This document shows, in pieces, positions 54,032 through 63,547 of a DNA stretch of 64,000 bases. The stretch is from Nodosilinea sp. P-1105 (GTDB lineage Bacteria; Cyanobacteriota; Cyanobacteriia; Phormidesmidales; Phormidesmidaceae), in assembly GCF_012911975.1 (NCBI RefSeq), contig NZ_SMDQ01000001.1:62001-126000 (forward strand), in the 5' to 3' direction. A program made the translations under genes and the position numbers. Under the pieces are notes generated by a model. It had not been told where the DNA came from, searched no databases, and saw only the letters and a program-made list of their open reading frames with translations. Numbering within the stretch: the stretch's first letter is position 1; every line of letters begins with the position of its first letter.

Positions 54032-54150
54032 CATTGCGATCGCGGCCTCATAACCACTACTGGGCATTAAGCGTGGTGAAAACTGTTCCCCTTTGTGAAA
54101 ACTTTTCCCCATTCTAACCACCTACCTTGAGCAGCGGTGCAGTAGGTCAA

Positions 54151-54212
54151 GATCCCAGGGTTCTTAAGTTGATTGGCCATGAGTTTCTGGGTATTCCAGG
54201 GCAGAACCCTCC
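54151..54212. repeat. Palindromic dispersed element, copy B (degenerate)
   Basis: Starts GATCCCAGGGTTCT; the other end GCAGAACCCTCC has lost the last bases. The region from 54213 to 54582 shows a short inverted repeat with GCGAAGTCGAA words and no gene. Confidence 0.8.
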
Positions 54213-54582
54213 TAAGGAAACAGTGCTCCAATCGTAGGGTGGGCTCTGCCCACCAGCCCCAGGAAACACCCTCACAAGGTTTCTGCCCGCTCCATCGAAG
54301 GGCACCGCCGTTAGTCAACCGCTGGGATCTATACCGGTGGCCTAGCTCCCCACCGCTTAACCGATTTGAAAGTCAGTTATGAGACTCAAGCGTATTTTAT
54401 TGGGTCTTTTAACTGGCAGGACTGGTCTCAGGTTGAGATAGATCTTGTTTAGGGACGTGCAGGCAAATAAACTACCCGCTGATCGGGCTTGCTCCCCAGG
54501 GGAGCCATGACATGAACGACTTCGCTCAGCCCTCGATCACTGAAGGTTGAGCGAAGTCGAAACCTGGCCACTGGGTACACTA

Positions 54583-56244
54583 TTAACCCGCAGATCTCTC
54601 AATCATCGCCCAGGCCTCTTCGCCGTTAATCAGCGCCTGGGTCACAGGATGGTCCGAGAGTTGATCCGCCTGTCCCGCCTCCAGGACAGCCTGGATAAAG
54701 GTCTTGAAGTTGTTGTAAACGGTTTTAAGAGAGGGATGATTTTCTGGGAGAGCTTTTGAAAAAATCGCCAACGCCCGCAGATAGAGCGGTTCTGCCTCCC
54801 CATAGCGGCCCATCGACTCGTACAACGCAGCCAGGTTATTCAGGCTGGTGGCCACATCAGGGTGATCTGCCCCGAGTTGGTGTTCTCGAATCGCCAGCGA
54901 TCGCTCATAAAGCGGTTCCGCCTCCCCATAGCGGCCCATCACACGATACAACTCGGCCAGGTTATTCAAGCTGGTGGCCACATCAGGATGATCTGCCCCA
55001 AGCTGGTGTTCATAAATTGCCAGCGACAGCTCAAAGAGCGGTTCCGCCTCCCCATAGCGGCCCATCGACTTGTACAACAAAGCCAGGTTATTCAGGCTTT
55101 GGGCCACATCAGGGTGATCTGCCCCGAGCTGGTGTTCCTTAATCGCCAGCGATCGCTCATAAAGCGGTTCGGCATCTCCATAGTAGCCCATTGCACGATA
55201 CAACTCGGCCAGGTTATTCAGGCTGTTAGCCACATCAGGGTGATCTGCCCCGAGCTGGTGTTCTCGAATCGCCAGCGATCGCTCATAGAGTGGTTCCGCC
55301 TCCCCATAGCGGCCCATCGCGTAGTACAACGCAGCCAGGTTATTCAGGCTAATGGCCACAGAGGGGTGGTCCGCCCCGAGCTGCTGTTCATAAATCGCCA
55401 ACGCCCGTAGGTATAGCGGTTCCGCCTCCCCATAGCGGCCCATTGCACGATACAACTCGGCCAGGTTATTCAAGCTGGTGGCCACATCAGAATGATCTGC
55501 CCCGAGCTGTTGCTCCCGCCGCTGTAGCGCCTGACGATAGGCCCCTTCAGCCTCCGCATAGCGCACCTGGTCTTTCAGGGCTTGCCCCAAACTGTGATAC
55601 AGGCTCGCCAACAGCGGCGAGTCGGGGTCCTGGACCAGCAACTCATCAATCTGCCGCTGCAAGTTAGCCGGGTCGGCGGTGGTGGCGGTCTGCTCCTGGC
55701 GTTGTATCTGGGTCTGGCTCGGGTAACGCTCTGGGGCAAAGGCCCAGGCCATCGGCTGGGAAAACTCAAACACCCCTCCCCGCCAGCTCCAAAAGTCTGG
55801 GGCCTGGTTTGCCAGGGCGGCGGCAATTCTGGGGGTCAGCCACAGCACCAGGGGCAACTGAAACCCCCGCAACGACTCCCGAGTCCACTGCAACGAAAAC
55901 AAAAACTGCTCCAGGGCCGATTTGTCCTGGTTTAGCCGCAACCCCAGCAGTTCGTCGGCCCCCAACACCGTCACCACCGTTGCCGGATGGGTGGCCAGGT
56001 CGGGCTGTTGTGCCAGATGTGCTTGCAGACTGCGTTTTAGGCTGGGTTGCTGGGGGTCCAGGCGCAGGCGATCGCAGCGGGCTCCTTTACCCCGCAGTTC
56101 CGTTTCATAGGTAGCGATAATCTCATCTCGATACTTCCAGTTATCGCAGATTGCCACCAGCAGGTTCAGCCGCCCATAGCTGGACTGAATCGACCACACC
56201 AACCGGCGCAACTGGTGTTGATTTTCGGCCGCCCCATCCTCCAT
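54583..56244 (-). CDS. TPR-repeat protein with an N-terminal ATPase-like region lacking a P-loop
   Basis: About 553 residues from the ATG at 56244; a GTG at 56256 is possible. The first 190 residues resemble a family domain with RLNLLVAICDNWKYRDEIIA and TRESLRGFQLPLVLWLTPRI, without Walker motifs. Eight or nine 42-residue kinesin-light-chain-type TPRs follow, each like YGEAEPLYERSLAI with HQLGADHPDVA and SLNNLAELY. TPRs of this kind bind peptides. The stop of an upstream P-loop fragment overlaps its GTG start, so the two were probably parts of one module. Upstream truncation suggests the system has lost its ATPase. Confidence 0.8.
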   Translation of the reverse strand: MEDGAAENQHQLRRLVWSIQSSYGRLNLLVAICDNWKYRDEIIATYETELRGKGARCDRLRLDPQQPSLKRSLQAHLAQQPDLATHPATVVTVLGADELLGLRLNQDKSALEQFLFSLQWTRESLRGFQLPLVLWLTPRIAAALANQAPDFWSWRGGVFEFSQPMAWAFAPERYPSQTQIQRQEQTATTADPANLQRQIDELLVQDPDSPLLASLYHSLGQALKDQVRYAEAEGAYRQALQRREQQLGADHSDVATSLNNLAELYRAMGRYGEAEPLYLRALAIYEQQLGADHPSVAISLNNLAALYYAMGRYGEAEPLYERSLAIREHQLGADHPDVANSLNNLAELYRAMGYYGDAEPLYERSLAIKEHQLGADHPDVAQSLNNLALLYKSMGRYGEAEPLFELSLAIYEHQLGADHPDVATSLNNLAELYRVMGRYGEAEPLYERSLAIREHQLGADHPDVATSLNNLAALYESMGRYGEAEPLYLRALAIFSKALPENHPSLKTVYNNFKTFIQAVLEAGQADQLSDHPVTQALINGEEAWAMIERSAG

Positions 56245-56252
56245 GGACAACC

Positions 56253-56504
56253 TCACTTAATCAGCTGTTTCGGCTGCATGTCAATGGCCAACCGCTTCAG
56301 CAGGGTCGACTTGCCGCAGCCCCGGTGCCCGGCAAACACAAACTTGCCATTCTTCACCGACGCCTCGATCTCGCGCTTCAGCCGCACCATCACCGCCAAG
56401 CCATAGTCCACCCGAAACCGCTCGATATCCTCCGGCTCCACCAGGGGGAACAGGCCCAAGTCTTTGTAGGCTTGCTGAAATCGCTCTAAAAGCGCCTGAT
56501 CCAT
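56253..56504 (-). pseudogene. Truncated P-loop ATPase gene
   Basis: 83 residues from the ATG at 56504: MDQALLERFQQAYKDLGLFP, then VMVRLKREIEASVKNGKFVF and the Walker A loop AGHRGCGKSTLLKRLA. It stops about 20 residues after Walker A, so Walker B and the rest are missing. From memory, full-length relatives in cyanobacteria continue for hundreds of residues. The stop codon overlaps the next gene's start (GTGA). Confidence 0.7.
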
Positions 56505-56771
56505 ACCACCCAACACCGATGAAACCCCTCTATGGTACCGCCAAAGCCCATGGCTGCGTCAGCTTGGGTCAACTCAAGCCTGAAGAGACCCACCCCGCCC
56601 TCCGGGCACCCCTCCCAGGAGGGGATGTGGCCGACTGTCCTACTGCATGAGATTCCATCGAACTGGTAATCCCTCTTAGAGCTAGACTCAGGTGATTCAA
56701 TTTGGGTCTCAAAAAGAGTTCACCGAGTATCAACAAGAGATGGGCTATCTGGCTACTAACTCCCCCGTACA

Positions 56772-56836
56772 GATCCCAGGGTTCTTGAACTCATGGGTGT
56801 GAGTTACCCGGCACCCTGAGGCAGAACCCTGGGATC
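56772..56836. repeat. 65-bp palindromic dispersed element, copy C
   Basis: GATCCCAGGGTTCT at 56772 and AGAACCCTGGGATC ending at 56836. Confidence 0.9.
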
Positions 56837-56846
56837 TTGCTCCTCT

Positions 56847-56881
<35 letters not shown>

Positions 56882-56894
56882 TCCTCCTGCCTTC

Positions 56895-57821
56895 CTACAG
56901 CTCTAGAGAGCGGTTGCGACGGCTGCCAAACAGGTAGGCATAGATATAAGAAAACTCACACCCCAAGAAAAAAATCTGAAAAGTTAAATAGATCCACATC
57001 ATCAAAATCATCACCCCGCCGATCACCCCGTAGGAGCTGTACTGGGCCCCAATTTCAATCACACTGTTACTCACTAGTTGTTGCAAGGCAAGCAACAACA
57101 CCGTCGATAGTAACGCCCCTGGCCATACATCCTTCCAGGGGGTATGAGTGGAGGGTAAAAATCGCAGGAGTAGCAGCACCGCTAGGGCTAAAATCAACGT
57201 CGAAGACCCGAGCTGCAACAACCGAGCAATGGGCAGGTTATCGAGGTCTACGAACTGCACTGTGTCTTCAAACTGAGCAATCACTGTCATCACCACTCGA
57301 ATAATGATCGTAGACAAAAGGGAGAGTAAGAGTAAGGCCGCCGTACCCAAGACCAGGGCAAAGGAAACCAACTTTTTACTCACCACCGCGATCGCTGTTG
57401 CTTTAAGACCTTCATTATCATTTTGAGAGGGTTCTATTTGCCAAATCCGATCAATCGATCGATCGAGCGCCCCAAAAACACTACTTGCTGTAAACAGCAG
57501 CACCACAAAACTAATAGCTCCAGCGGCGACGCTATCCTGGTTCAGGTTTGTTAGTGTATCTTCGACGATGCCCACTGCCCCCGGTGGCAAGGTTTCATCA
57601 ACGAAATTCAGCACCTGGGGAAAGGCATCGCTCTCTGGTCCCAGCAAAAAACCGGTCACGCTCAAAATCACTAGCAGCACTGGAAATAGGGAAAATATGG
57701 CGTAGTAAGACAGGGCGGCCCCCATTTCTAGACAGTTATCCTGTAACCATTTCATCACAGTTTTGATCATCAGCTGGGCTGGCTTCGAGGGCAGGAGAGT
57801 GTGTCGAACGTAATCAATCAT
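56895..57821 (-). CDS. YihY/virulence factor BrkB family membrane protein
   Basis: About 308 residues from the ATG at 57821. Six hydrophobic segments, beginning with ALSYYAIFSLFPVLLVILS, which is the YihY/BrkB signature; AGAISFVVLLFTASSVFGAL and the W-I-Y-L-T-F-Q segment near the end also fit. It is an inner-membrane protein of unknown function, once thought to be RNase BN. The extra 16 residues from a TTG at 57869 are unlikely. Confidence 0.9.
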   Translation of the reverse strand: MIDYVRHTLLPSKPAQLMIKTVMKWLQDNCLEMGAALSYYAIFSLFPVLLVILSVTGFLLGPESDAFPQVLNFVDETLPPGAVGIVEDTLTNLNQDSVAAGAISFVVLLFTASSVFGALDRSIDRIWQIEPSQNDNEGLKATAIAVVSKKLVSFALVLGTAALLLLSLLSTIIIRVVMTVIAQFEDTVQFVDLDNLPIARLLQLGSSTLILALAVLLLLRFLPSTHTPWKDVWPGALLSTVLLLALQQLVSNSVIEIGAQYSSYGVIGGVMILMMWIYLTFQIFFLGCEFSYIYAYLFGSRRNRSLEL

Positions 57822-57981
57822 CGGCTTGATGTCTAAGCTACTTTTCTCTGACGTATGAACCCTGCACAAAATGGCTTAGGTTTGAATAAGAAAGCCTGGG
57901 GAAATCTGTCTTCAGAATTCATATTTCTACCTAATAGTAGTGGGTTTTAGCCTGTAGCGAATCTCACTTGGGTAAGGTACA

Positions 57982-58482
57982 TCATGACAATTCCCCTTTA
58001 GTTTCAGAGGCCAGCCTTTGCAAACACGCCTGCAGGGCAACTCGTACCGACTCATGGGTGTACTCGTCATCAGGGTGGGGAGCTTGCCCTGGCTGCTGAA
58101 AGTGGGGGCGCTCATCGTAGAGCTGACCCCAGGTGACATCAGCCTGCCGTACCAGTTCATACAGCGTTTCAGAGGATTGCAATACCCCTTCTAACAGCTC
58201 CTTTAGAGCATTTTCAGGGTCATCTAAGTGGCGGCTGATGCGGCTGTCATCGCCATCAATCCACCGCAACAACACCTGGTATAGCGCTCCATGTAAATCC
58301 TTTAGATGGCTGGCTAAACACTGGCGCACCTGGCTTTTGGCCTGCACCAGGCGAGGGACCGGCGACTCCCCTTTCATGAAATTTCCGGCCTCTTGGCCAA
58401 TGGCATCGGCCAGGGAAAACTGACGTCCTAGGCGCAATTCTTGCTGCACGTCTCTGTCGTAATTGGTTTCATCGTGAGTCAT
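57982..58482 (-). CDS. Conserved hypothetical helical protein
   Basis: A 166-residue protein. It starts MTHDETNYDRDVQQELRLG and is helical and acidic, with KSQVRQCLASHLKDLHGALY and LLEGVLQSSETLYELVRQ. I recognise no motif. It may be a cyanobacterial conserved protein; the good codon use and clean ATG (with GGAGG-like GCCTCCTGG complement upstream) suggest a real gene. Confidence 0.6.
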   Translation of the reverse strand: MTHDETNYDRDVQQELRLGRQFSLADAIGQEAGNFMKGESPVPRLVQAKSQVRQCLASHLKDLHGALYQVLLRWIDGDDSRISRHLDDPENALKELLEGVLQSSETLYELVRQADVTWGQLYDERPHFQQPGQAPHPDDEYTHESVRVALQACLQRLASETKGELS

Positions 58483-58554
58483 TTCAGGGGCCTCCTGGGG
58501 GTAAGAACGTTGCCGCTAGTGCCCCGGTACACAAGGCCGAGATCCCGATGCCAA

Positions 58555-58620
58555 GATCCCAGGGTTCTGGAGCCTATTGGCTAGGAACTTCAGGGTATCC
58601 CAGGAAAGAACCCTGGGATC
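58555..58620. repeat. 66-bp palindromic dispersed element, copy D
   Basis: GATCCCAGGGTTCT at 58555 and AGAACCCTGGGATC ending at 58620. Confidence 0.9.
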
Positions 58621-58670
58621 TGTCCGGTGGTCTAGTACAACCAGAGCATACTGACCATATCTAGCCAAGG

Positions 58671-58811
58671 CTAGCGGCGGCGGCGGCAGCGTTCAGAACA
58701 GTACCTCACCTGCTCCCAGCAGCCAGCCCATTTTTTGCGCCAGGTGAAGGGCCGCTGGCAGACCGGACAGACTTTGGTGGGCAAATCAGCTTTGCGCCGT
58801 TGCTTGGCCAC
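58671..58811 (-). CDS. DUF2256 family protein, short gene after gun4
   Basis: A 46-residue protein read from a GTG at 58811, 4 bases after the gun4 stop. It reads [20 protein letters not shown], then [20 protein letters not shown]: a treble-clef or zinc-ribbon of CxxC...CxxxC type. This is the DUF2256 pattern, small proteins of unknown function. Coupled to gun4 by proximity. Confidence 0.75.
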   Translation of the reverse strand: MAKQRRKADLPTKVCPVCQRPFTWRKKWAGCWEQVRYCSERCRRRR

Positions 58812-58814
58812 CGC

Positions 58815-59519
58815 CTAACTCCCTTGGCTCCAGGCAGGATGAGACAGTAACGACGCCAGCATCCGCACCCCCCGCAGTTGGTTAGATAGGGGCAGGTGAC
58901 CGTCGGGGGCGCTGAGGTCCCAAATAAACTCACCGGGGTAGCGGGTCCAGATGTTGTCATCTTTCCACCCCAGGCGAGGCCAAAGCTTGTCCCAATTCTG
59001 CCCCAGACCCAGCCAGATCCGCCGCTGCACGGAAAATCCAAACTTGCCTTCAGAGTAGGCTAACCACAATTGATCAATGGTCTGTAAATCTACAGAGGCG
59101 AACTGGTCGACTTCGGTAAAGTATACCCACTTCCGTTGCACCGCCCCAGGTCCAGCCAACTCACAGAGCTTTTCGAGGGTGAGCCGGTCAGCGGTTTGAA
59201 AGTCTTGCCGAATCAAGCTGTCTTGTAGGGGCCAGTAGTCAACGCCAGAGGCTGTGGCCATCGGTAGCCGCCCCTGGGGCCAATGTTGGGCCAAAAAATC
59301 ACGCAAGTCTTCATTTTGAGAGGCGTAGAGCACTTGGACGATCCGCCCATCCAGCACCGTCGCGGGCTGATCGTTGCGATCGCTCAAGGTTCTGGTTAAC
59401 ACCTCCATGCCGCTACCCCCCAAGGCGGCCAGCTCATGGACAGCCGAGAGCTGCTTTTTAAGTGAATCGCCCCCGAGCTGCGCCCGTAGTCCCTCCAATG
59501 TGTCGCTATCCGAAACCAT
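58815..59519 (-). CDS. gun4: GUN4 domain protein, tetrapyrrole biosynthesis regulator
   Basis: A 234-residue protein. The GUN4 core begins near residue 92: GVDYWPLQDSLIRQDFQTAD, ETDRLTLEKLCELAG-like helix (here RLTLEKLCELAG), and WVYFTEVDQFASVDLQTID, SEGKFGFSVQRRIW, then the conserved WPRLGWKDDNIWTRYPGEF. The first 85 residues form a helical N-terminal domain as in cyanobacterial GUN4. It binds porphyrins and stimulates magnesium chelatase (ChlH) at the chlorophyll branch. A DUF2256 ORF follows. Confidence 0.95.
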   Translation of the reverse strand: MVSDSDTLEGLRAQLGGDSLKKQLSAVHELAALGGSGMEVLTRTLSDRNDQPATVLDGRIVQVLYASQNEDLRDFLAQHWPQGRLPMATASGVDYWPLQDSLIRQDFQTADRLTLEKLCELAGPGAVQRKWVYFTEVDQFASVDLQTIDQLWLAYSEGKFGFSVQRRIWLGLGQNWDKLWPRLGWKDDNIWTRYPGEFIWDLSAPDGHLPLSNQLRGVRMLASLLSHPAWSQGS

Positions 59520-59689
59520 AGATACTGAGTGATATGTGCCGAAAATTTGCCCTTGTTCAATGATATGGCAATATCGGCGGTTGTTGGGGAAGGGAGGATG
59601 AGTCCATGGGTTGCCCCTGGGGGGCAGCTAATCCCACTAGGATGGTAGTGATTTGAATGATTGCAGCACGGTACCCCGCCCTGATTGTT

Positions 59690-60502
59690 ATGGTGAACCA
59701 CAAACTTGACCAGCTTAAAGCCCTCTTTGCCACCATGGATAAGGCCTTGATTGCCTATTCTGGCGGCATTGACAGCACCCTAGTGGCCCAGGTGGCCTAC
59801 GATGTGTTGGGCGATCGCGCCCTGGCCGTCACCGCTGACTCGCCATCATTGCTGCCCGAGGACCTGGAGGACGCTAAGTTGCAAGCGGCCACCATTGGCA
59901 TTGCCCACGAGATTGTCCGGACCCACGAGTTGGATAACCCCAACTACGCCAGCAACCCGGTGAATCGCTGTTATTTCTGCAAGAGCGAGCTGCACGACAC
60001 CCTCCGCCCCCTGGCCCTAGAGCGGGGTTACCCCTACGTGGTAGATGGGGTGAATGCCGACGACCTCAGCGACTATCGCCCAGGCATTCAGGCAGCCAAA
60101 GAGCGGGGGGCGCGATCGCCCCTGGCTGAGGTGGGCATCAGTAAATTGGAGGTACGACAAATCGCCCAGGCCCTGGGGATGCCCTGGTGGGATAAACCCG
60201 CCCAACCCTGCCTCAGTTCCCGGTTTCCCTATGGCGAGGCGATTACCCAGGAAAAATTACAGCGGGTGGGGCGGGCCGAACGCTACCTGCGCCAGTTGGG
60301 GTTGCGGACCCTGCGGGTGAGGTCAGCGGCGGATACCGCCCGGATCGAGCTACCTGCTACCGACATCAAAACCTTTGTTGCCAATACCGACATGGCCAGT
60401 CTGGTGGCCGCCTTTCAAAGTTACGGGTTTACCTATGTCACACTGGATCTGGAAGGCTTTCGTAGCGGCAAGCTCAATCAAGACTTACCAGTTGTTGTTT
60501 AG
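59690..60502 (+). CDS. larE: LarE-type ATP-dependent sacrificial sulfur transferase
   Basis: About 270 residues from the ATG at 59690; an upstream ATG at 59657 gives 281. The PP-loop SGGIDSTLVAQVAYD binds ATP, and NRCYFCKSELHDTL holds the Cys pair near residue 105. LSSRFPYGEAIT and YVTLDLEGFRSGKLN at the C-terminus are family marks. LarE supplies sulfur to the nickel-pincer cofactor of lactate racemase, but cyanobacterial LarE-like proteins are common without LarA, so the true target is unsure. Confidence 0.9.
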   Translation: MVNHKLDQLKALFATMDKALIAYSGGIDSTLVAQVAYDVLGDRALAVTADSPSLLPEDLEDAKLQAATIGIAHEIVRTHELDNPNYASNPVNRCYFCKSELHDTLRPLALERGYPYVVDGVNADDLSDYRPGIQAAKERGARSPLAEVGISKLEVRQIAQALGMPWWDKPAQPCLSSRFPYGEAITQEKLQRVGRAERYLRQLGLRTLRVRSAADTARIELPATDIKTFVANTDMASLVAAFQSYGFTYVTLDLEGFRSGKLNQDLPVVV

Positions 60503-60525
60503 TGTTTCTAGGGTAAGCAAGTCCA

Positions 60526-61587
60526 ATGACCTATTTACTGGCCGGTGATATTGGCGGCACCAAAACCATTCTGCGCCTGGTCAAGTACACCACCACCGAT
60601 ACCGCCAGGGCTGAAAAGCTTAGCCTCGCTAACTGCTTTGAAGCCACCTACTCCAGCCAGGCTTACCCCGACCTGGTGCCCATGGTCAAAACGTTTTTGC
60701 AGCAGGCGGAAGCATCCCTGGGTCAGGCTTACCTGCCGCAGCGGGCCTGCTTTGCCATTGCCGGTCCGGTGGTTGATAACTGCTCTAGTTTGACCAACCT
60801 GGCCTGGTCCCTGGAGGGTGATCGCCTGCAAGCAGAATTGGAGCTGCAAAGCGTTGAGCTGATCAACGACTTTGAGGCAGTGGGCTATGGTGTGTTTGGC
60901 CTAGAAGCAGAGGATTTACACACCCTGCAATCGGGAGACCTCCATCCCCAGGCCCCCGTCGCGATTTTGGGAGCGGGGACAGGCCTGGGCCAGGGGTTTG
61001 CCCTTCCCCAGGGGCAGCGGCAGGTGGTGTTTCCCTCGGAAGGGGGCCATGCGGATTTTGCCCCCCGCTCTGAGCTGGAGTTTCAACTGCTGCGCTACCT
61101 GCTGGATAAGCACCAAATTTCGCGGGTGTCAGTGGAACGGGTGGTGTCGGGCCAGGGGATTGTCTCGATCTATCAATTTCTGCGCGATCGCGAATTTGCC
61201 AGCGAATCCCCTGACATCGCTGACACCATCACCCAGTGGGAGCGACAAACGGGGCTGAAGACCAAAACCATAGACCCAGCCGCTGTGATTGCCCAGGCGG
61301 CGGCAGAAGGGCGCGATCGCCTCTGCCACAAGGCGATGGAAATTTTTGTCGAAGCCTATGGGGCGGAAGCGGGCAACCTGGCCCTAAAACTGCTGCCCTA
61401 TGGTGGCCTCTACGTGGCTGGGGGTATTGCCGCTAAAAACCTGCCCCTGATCCAAGCGGGCCTATTTATGCAGGCCTTTGGCCACAAGGGCCGCGTCAGT
61501 CACCTGCTGGACAAAGTGCCGGTCCACATTGTGCTCAATCCCCAGGTGGGTTTGATTGGGGCAGCGATGCGGGCGGCGGCCAGCTAG
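60526..61587 (+). CDS. glk: Glucokinase
   Basis: A 353-residue glucokinase of the ROK-unrelated bacterial Glk family. The ATP-binding motif LAGDIGGTKTILRLV opens the protein; ELINDFEAVGYGV and the phosphate-binding LGAGTGLGQGF follow, with GGHADFAPRSELEFQLL near residue 180. It phosphorylates glucose with ATP. It follows larE by 23 bp on the same strand, which suggests co-transcription. Confidence 0.95.
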   Translation: MTYLLAGDIGGTKTILRLVKYTTTDTARAEKLSLANCFEATYSSQAYPDLVPMVKTFLQQAEASLGQAYLPQRACFAIAGPVVDNCSSLTNLAWSLEGDRLQAELELQSVELINDFEAVGYGVFGLEAEDLHTLQSGDLHPQAPVAILGAGTGLGQGFALPQGQRQVVFPSEGGHADFAPRSELEFQLLRYLLDKHQISRVSVERVVSGQGIVSIYQFLRDREFASESPDIADTITQWERQTGLKTKTIDPAAVIAQAAAEGRDRLCHKAMEIFVEAYGAEAGNLALKLLPYGGLYVAGGIAAKNLPLIQAGLFMQAFGHKGRVSHLLDKVPVHIVLNPQVGLIGAAMRAAAS

Positions 61588-61653
61588 GGATCGCCTCAAG
61601 AATCCCAACCCCACAAGATAAAATAAACCATGCTGTTGTTTTAACTGTGGGGT

Positions 61654-62421
61654 ATGGCAGGTCATAGCAAGTGGGCCAATATCAAACGACAAAAGGCCCG
61701 AGTCGATGCGGTCAAGGGCAAAGTCTTTGCCAAAATGTCGCGGGAAATTATTGTGGCCGCTCGGTTGGGCGGCCCCGACCCCGCTGGCAACTTTCAACTG
61801 CGCACCGCCATCGATAAAGCTAAGGCCGCCGGGGTACCCAATGACAACATCGATCGGGCGATCGCTAAGGGATCCGGCCAACTGGGGGCAGACGATAACT
61901 ACGAAGCAATTCGCTACGAGGGGTATGGCCCAGGGGGAGTGGCCATCTTAATTGAAGCCCTGACCGATAACCGTAACCGCACCGCCGCCGATCTCCGGGC
62001 CGCCTTTAGCAAAAGCAATGGCAACCTGGGGGAAACCGGCTGCGTCGGCTGGATGTTTGATCAAAAAGGAGTGGTCACCATCGCTGAGCCCGGCAACGAA
62101 GACACCCTGCTGGAAGCCGCCATGGCCGGTAGTGCTGAGTCCTATGAACCCACGGACCTGGATGACGACACCCCCGGCGCCGATGTGTTTTGCGATCCTG
62201 CTGATTTGGAACAGCTGGACACCGCCCTGAAGACCCATGGTTACCCGGTCAAGCAAGTGGAACTGCGGTGGATCCCCAGTAACACTGTGATGGTCGACGA
62301 CCCGGATCAAGCCCGCTTGCTGCTGAAACTGATGGACGCCCTGGAGGACTTGGACGACGTGCAGTCGGTCACGGCCAATTTTGACCTGGCGGAGGAACTA
62401 CTAGAGGCGATGGCCGCCTAG
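61654..62421 (+). CDS. YebC/PmpR-family protein
   Basis: A 255-residue protein of the YebC family. It starts [20 protein letters not shown], contains [20 protein letters not shown] and the last domain with [16 protein letters not shown]. Members were called transcription regulators; recent work links some to translation of proline-rich sequences. The gene is intact and follows glk by 66 bp. Confidence 0.95.
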   Translation: MAGHSKWANIKRQKARVDAVKGKVFAKMSREIIVAARLGGPDPAGNFQLRTAIDKAKAAGVPNDNIDRAIAKGSGQLGADDNYEAIRYEGYGPGGVAILIEALTDNRNRTAADLRAAFSKSNGNLGETGCVGWMFDQKGVVTIAEPGNEDTLLEAAMAGSAESYEPTDLDDDTPGADVFCDPADLEQLDTALKTHGYPVKQVELRWIPSNTVMVDDPDQARLLLKLMDALEDLDDVQSVTANFDLAEELLEAMAA

Positions 62422-62429
62422 GGCAAGAT

Positions 62430-62645
62430 CCGAAATCCCCTCCTTTGGAGGCCTGCGCTGAGCCTGTCGAAGTGGGTAGGGGTGGGTCAACTCCAGCCCG
62501 AAAGAACCCACCCCGCCCTCCGGGCACCCCTCCCAGGAGGGGACCACCCCGCCCTTTCCTGCGGAACGCTTTTCCTCGGAACGCTTTTCCTCGGAACGCT
62601 TCGCGAACGCGAACGCGAACGGGCACCCCGCCGTGGGAGCAGGGC
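62430..62645. repeat. Dispersed repeat of about 210 bp, inverted copy
   Basis: TCCTTTGGAGGCCTGCGCTG, GAACGCTTTTCCTCGGAACG (twice in tandem) and GGGCACCCCGCCGTGGGAG are the reverse of the copy at 52130-52345. Confidence 0.8.
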
Positions 62646-62701
62646 TGTTTCATGCTTGTGAGCAAAAAACTAGTCAACAGCCTTAACCTGAAAACCGGCC
62701 G

Positions 62702-63538
62702 TTAAGTCTGGCGATCGTAGCAGCACAACACCAACGTTTTATCATCATCCGTTTTTTGATTCAGCCGCTCGGAAGTCAAAAAGCTAACTAAATAGGCGTC
62801 ATCCGCCTCAGGATGAGGCGTCTCCCACAGATACTCCTCCAGGGGGCGAAAGAAGGGGGTAAACGGCTGCCAGTCTTTAAAGCGCAGGGCCACCCGCTCA
62901 ATGCCATCGGTGGCCGCACAGATAAACTGCGGCGGTTCTGTGACCACCCGCACCTGCATGGCCTCCAGGGCATTGGCAGCGGTAACAAAGGTGGTCTGGT
63001 TGGCAAATTCCCCCCGATCTGGCTGAAACATCAGGTGGTACTGGGGCTCCGCTGGCATGCCGATGGAGCGGGTACCCTGGGGGGTACAGCGAACCACCAT
63101 AAACCCATCGCCAATTTGCATCGCCGCTATCCAATCTGGGGTGGCCAGGAAGGCCAGCAGGGTGCAGGCCAGATCATCGATGGCATAGCCCTGGCTATCC
63201 GCCTGTTGCTGCAGTCGCGATCGCACCCGCGTTACCACCTTCAAAAACAAATTTTGAATCAGCTCTGCCGAGGGCGACTCTGGCCAGCGCTGCCACGATC
63301 GCTGGTGCTTTTGCAGCCACGCTTCACTGGCCGTCAAAAAATTCAAACTGGTGGATACCGCCAGCTTGGCTCCCACATCGGCATGGGGGGCACTGCCCGC
63401 CCCATCGGCTACGGCCCCCACAATCACCCCCTGGCGATCGCCCGTTGGCACCATCACCGCCCCATAGTCCTGACAGGGCTGCTGCTGCTGTTGATGGCGA
63501 GTGCCAGTGGCCGATCGGGCAATTGCTCTCCAACCCAC
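62702..63538 (-). CDS. PP2C-type protein phosphatase
   Basis: A 278-residue PP2C enzyme from a GTG at 63538. Metal-binding motifs: QDYGAVMVPTG near residue 25, VGAVADGAGSAPHADVGAKL with the DGxG loop, CAATDGIERVALRF, and TDDDKTLVLCCY at the end. It dephosphorylates Ser/Thr in the cytoplasm. It begins 9 bp after a vWA gene on the same strand. Pairs of this kind are known as the TerY-phosphatase part of a triad with a Ser/Thr kinase. Confidence 0.9.
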   Translation of the reverse strand: MGWRAIARSATGTRHQQQQQPCQDYGAVMVPTGDRQGVIVGAVADGAGSAPHADVGAKLAVSTSLNFLTASEAWLQKHQRSWQRWPESPSAELIQNLFLKVVTRVRSRLQQQADSQGYAIDDLACTLLAFLATPDWIAAMQIGDGFMVVRCTPQGTRSIGMPAEPQYHLMFQPDRGEFANQTTFVTAANALEAMQVRVVTEPPQFICAATDGIERVALRFKDWQPFTPFFRPLEEYLWETPHPEADDAYLVSFLTSERLNQKTDDDKTLVLCCYDRQT

Positions 63539-63547
63539 AATGGTTTC

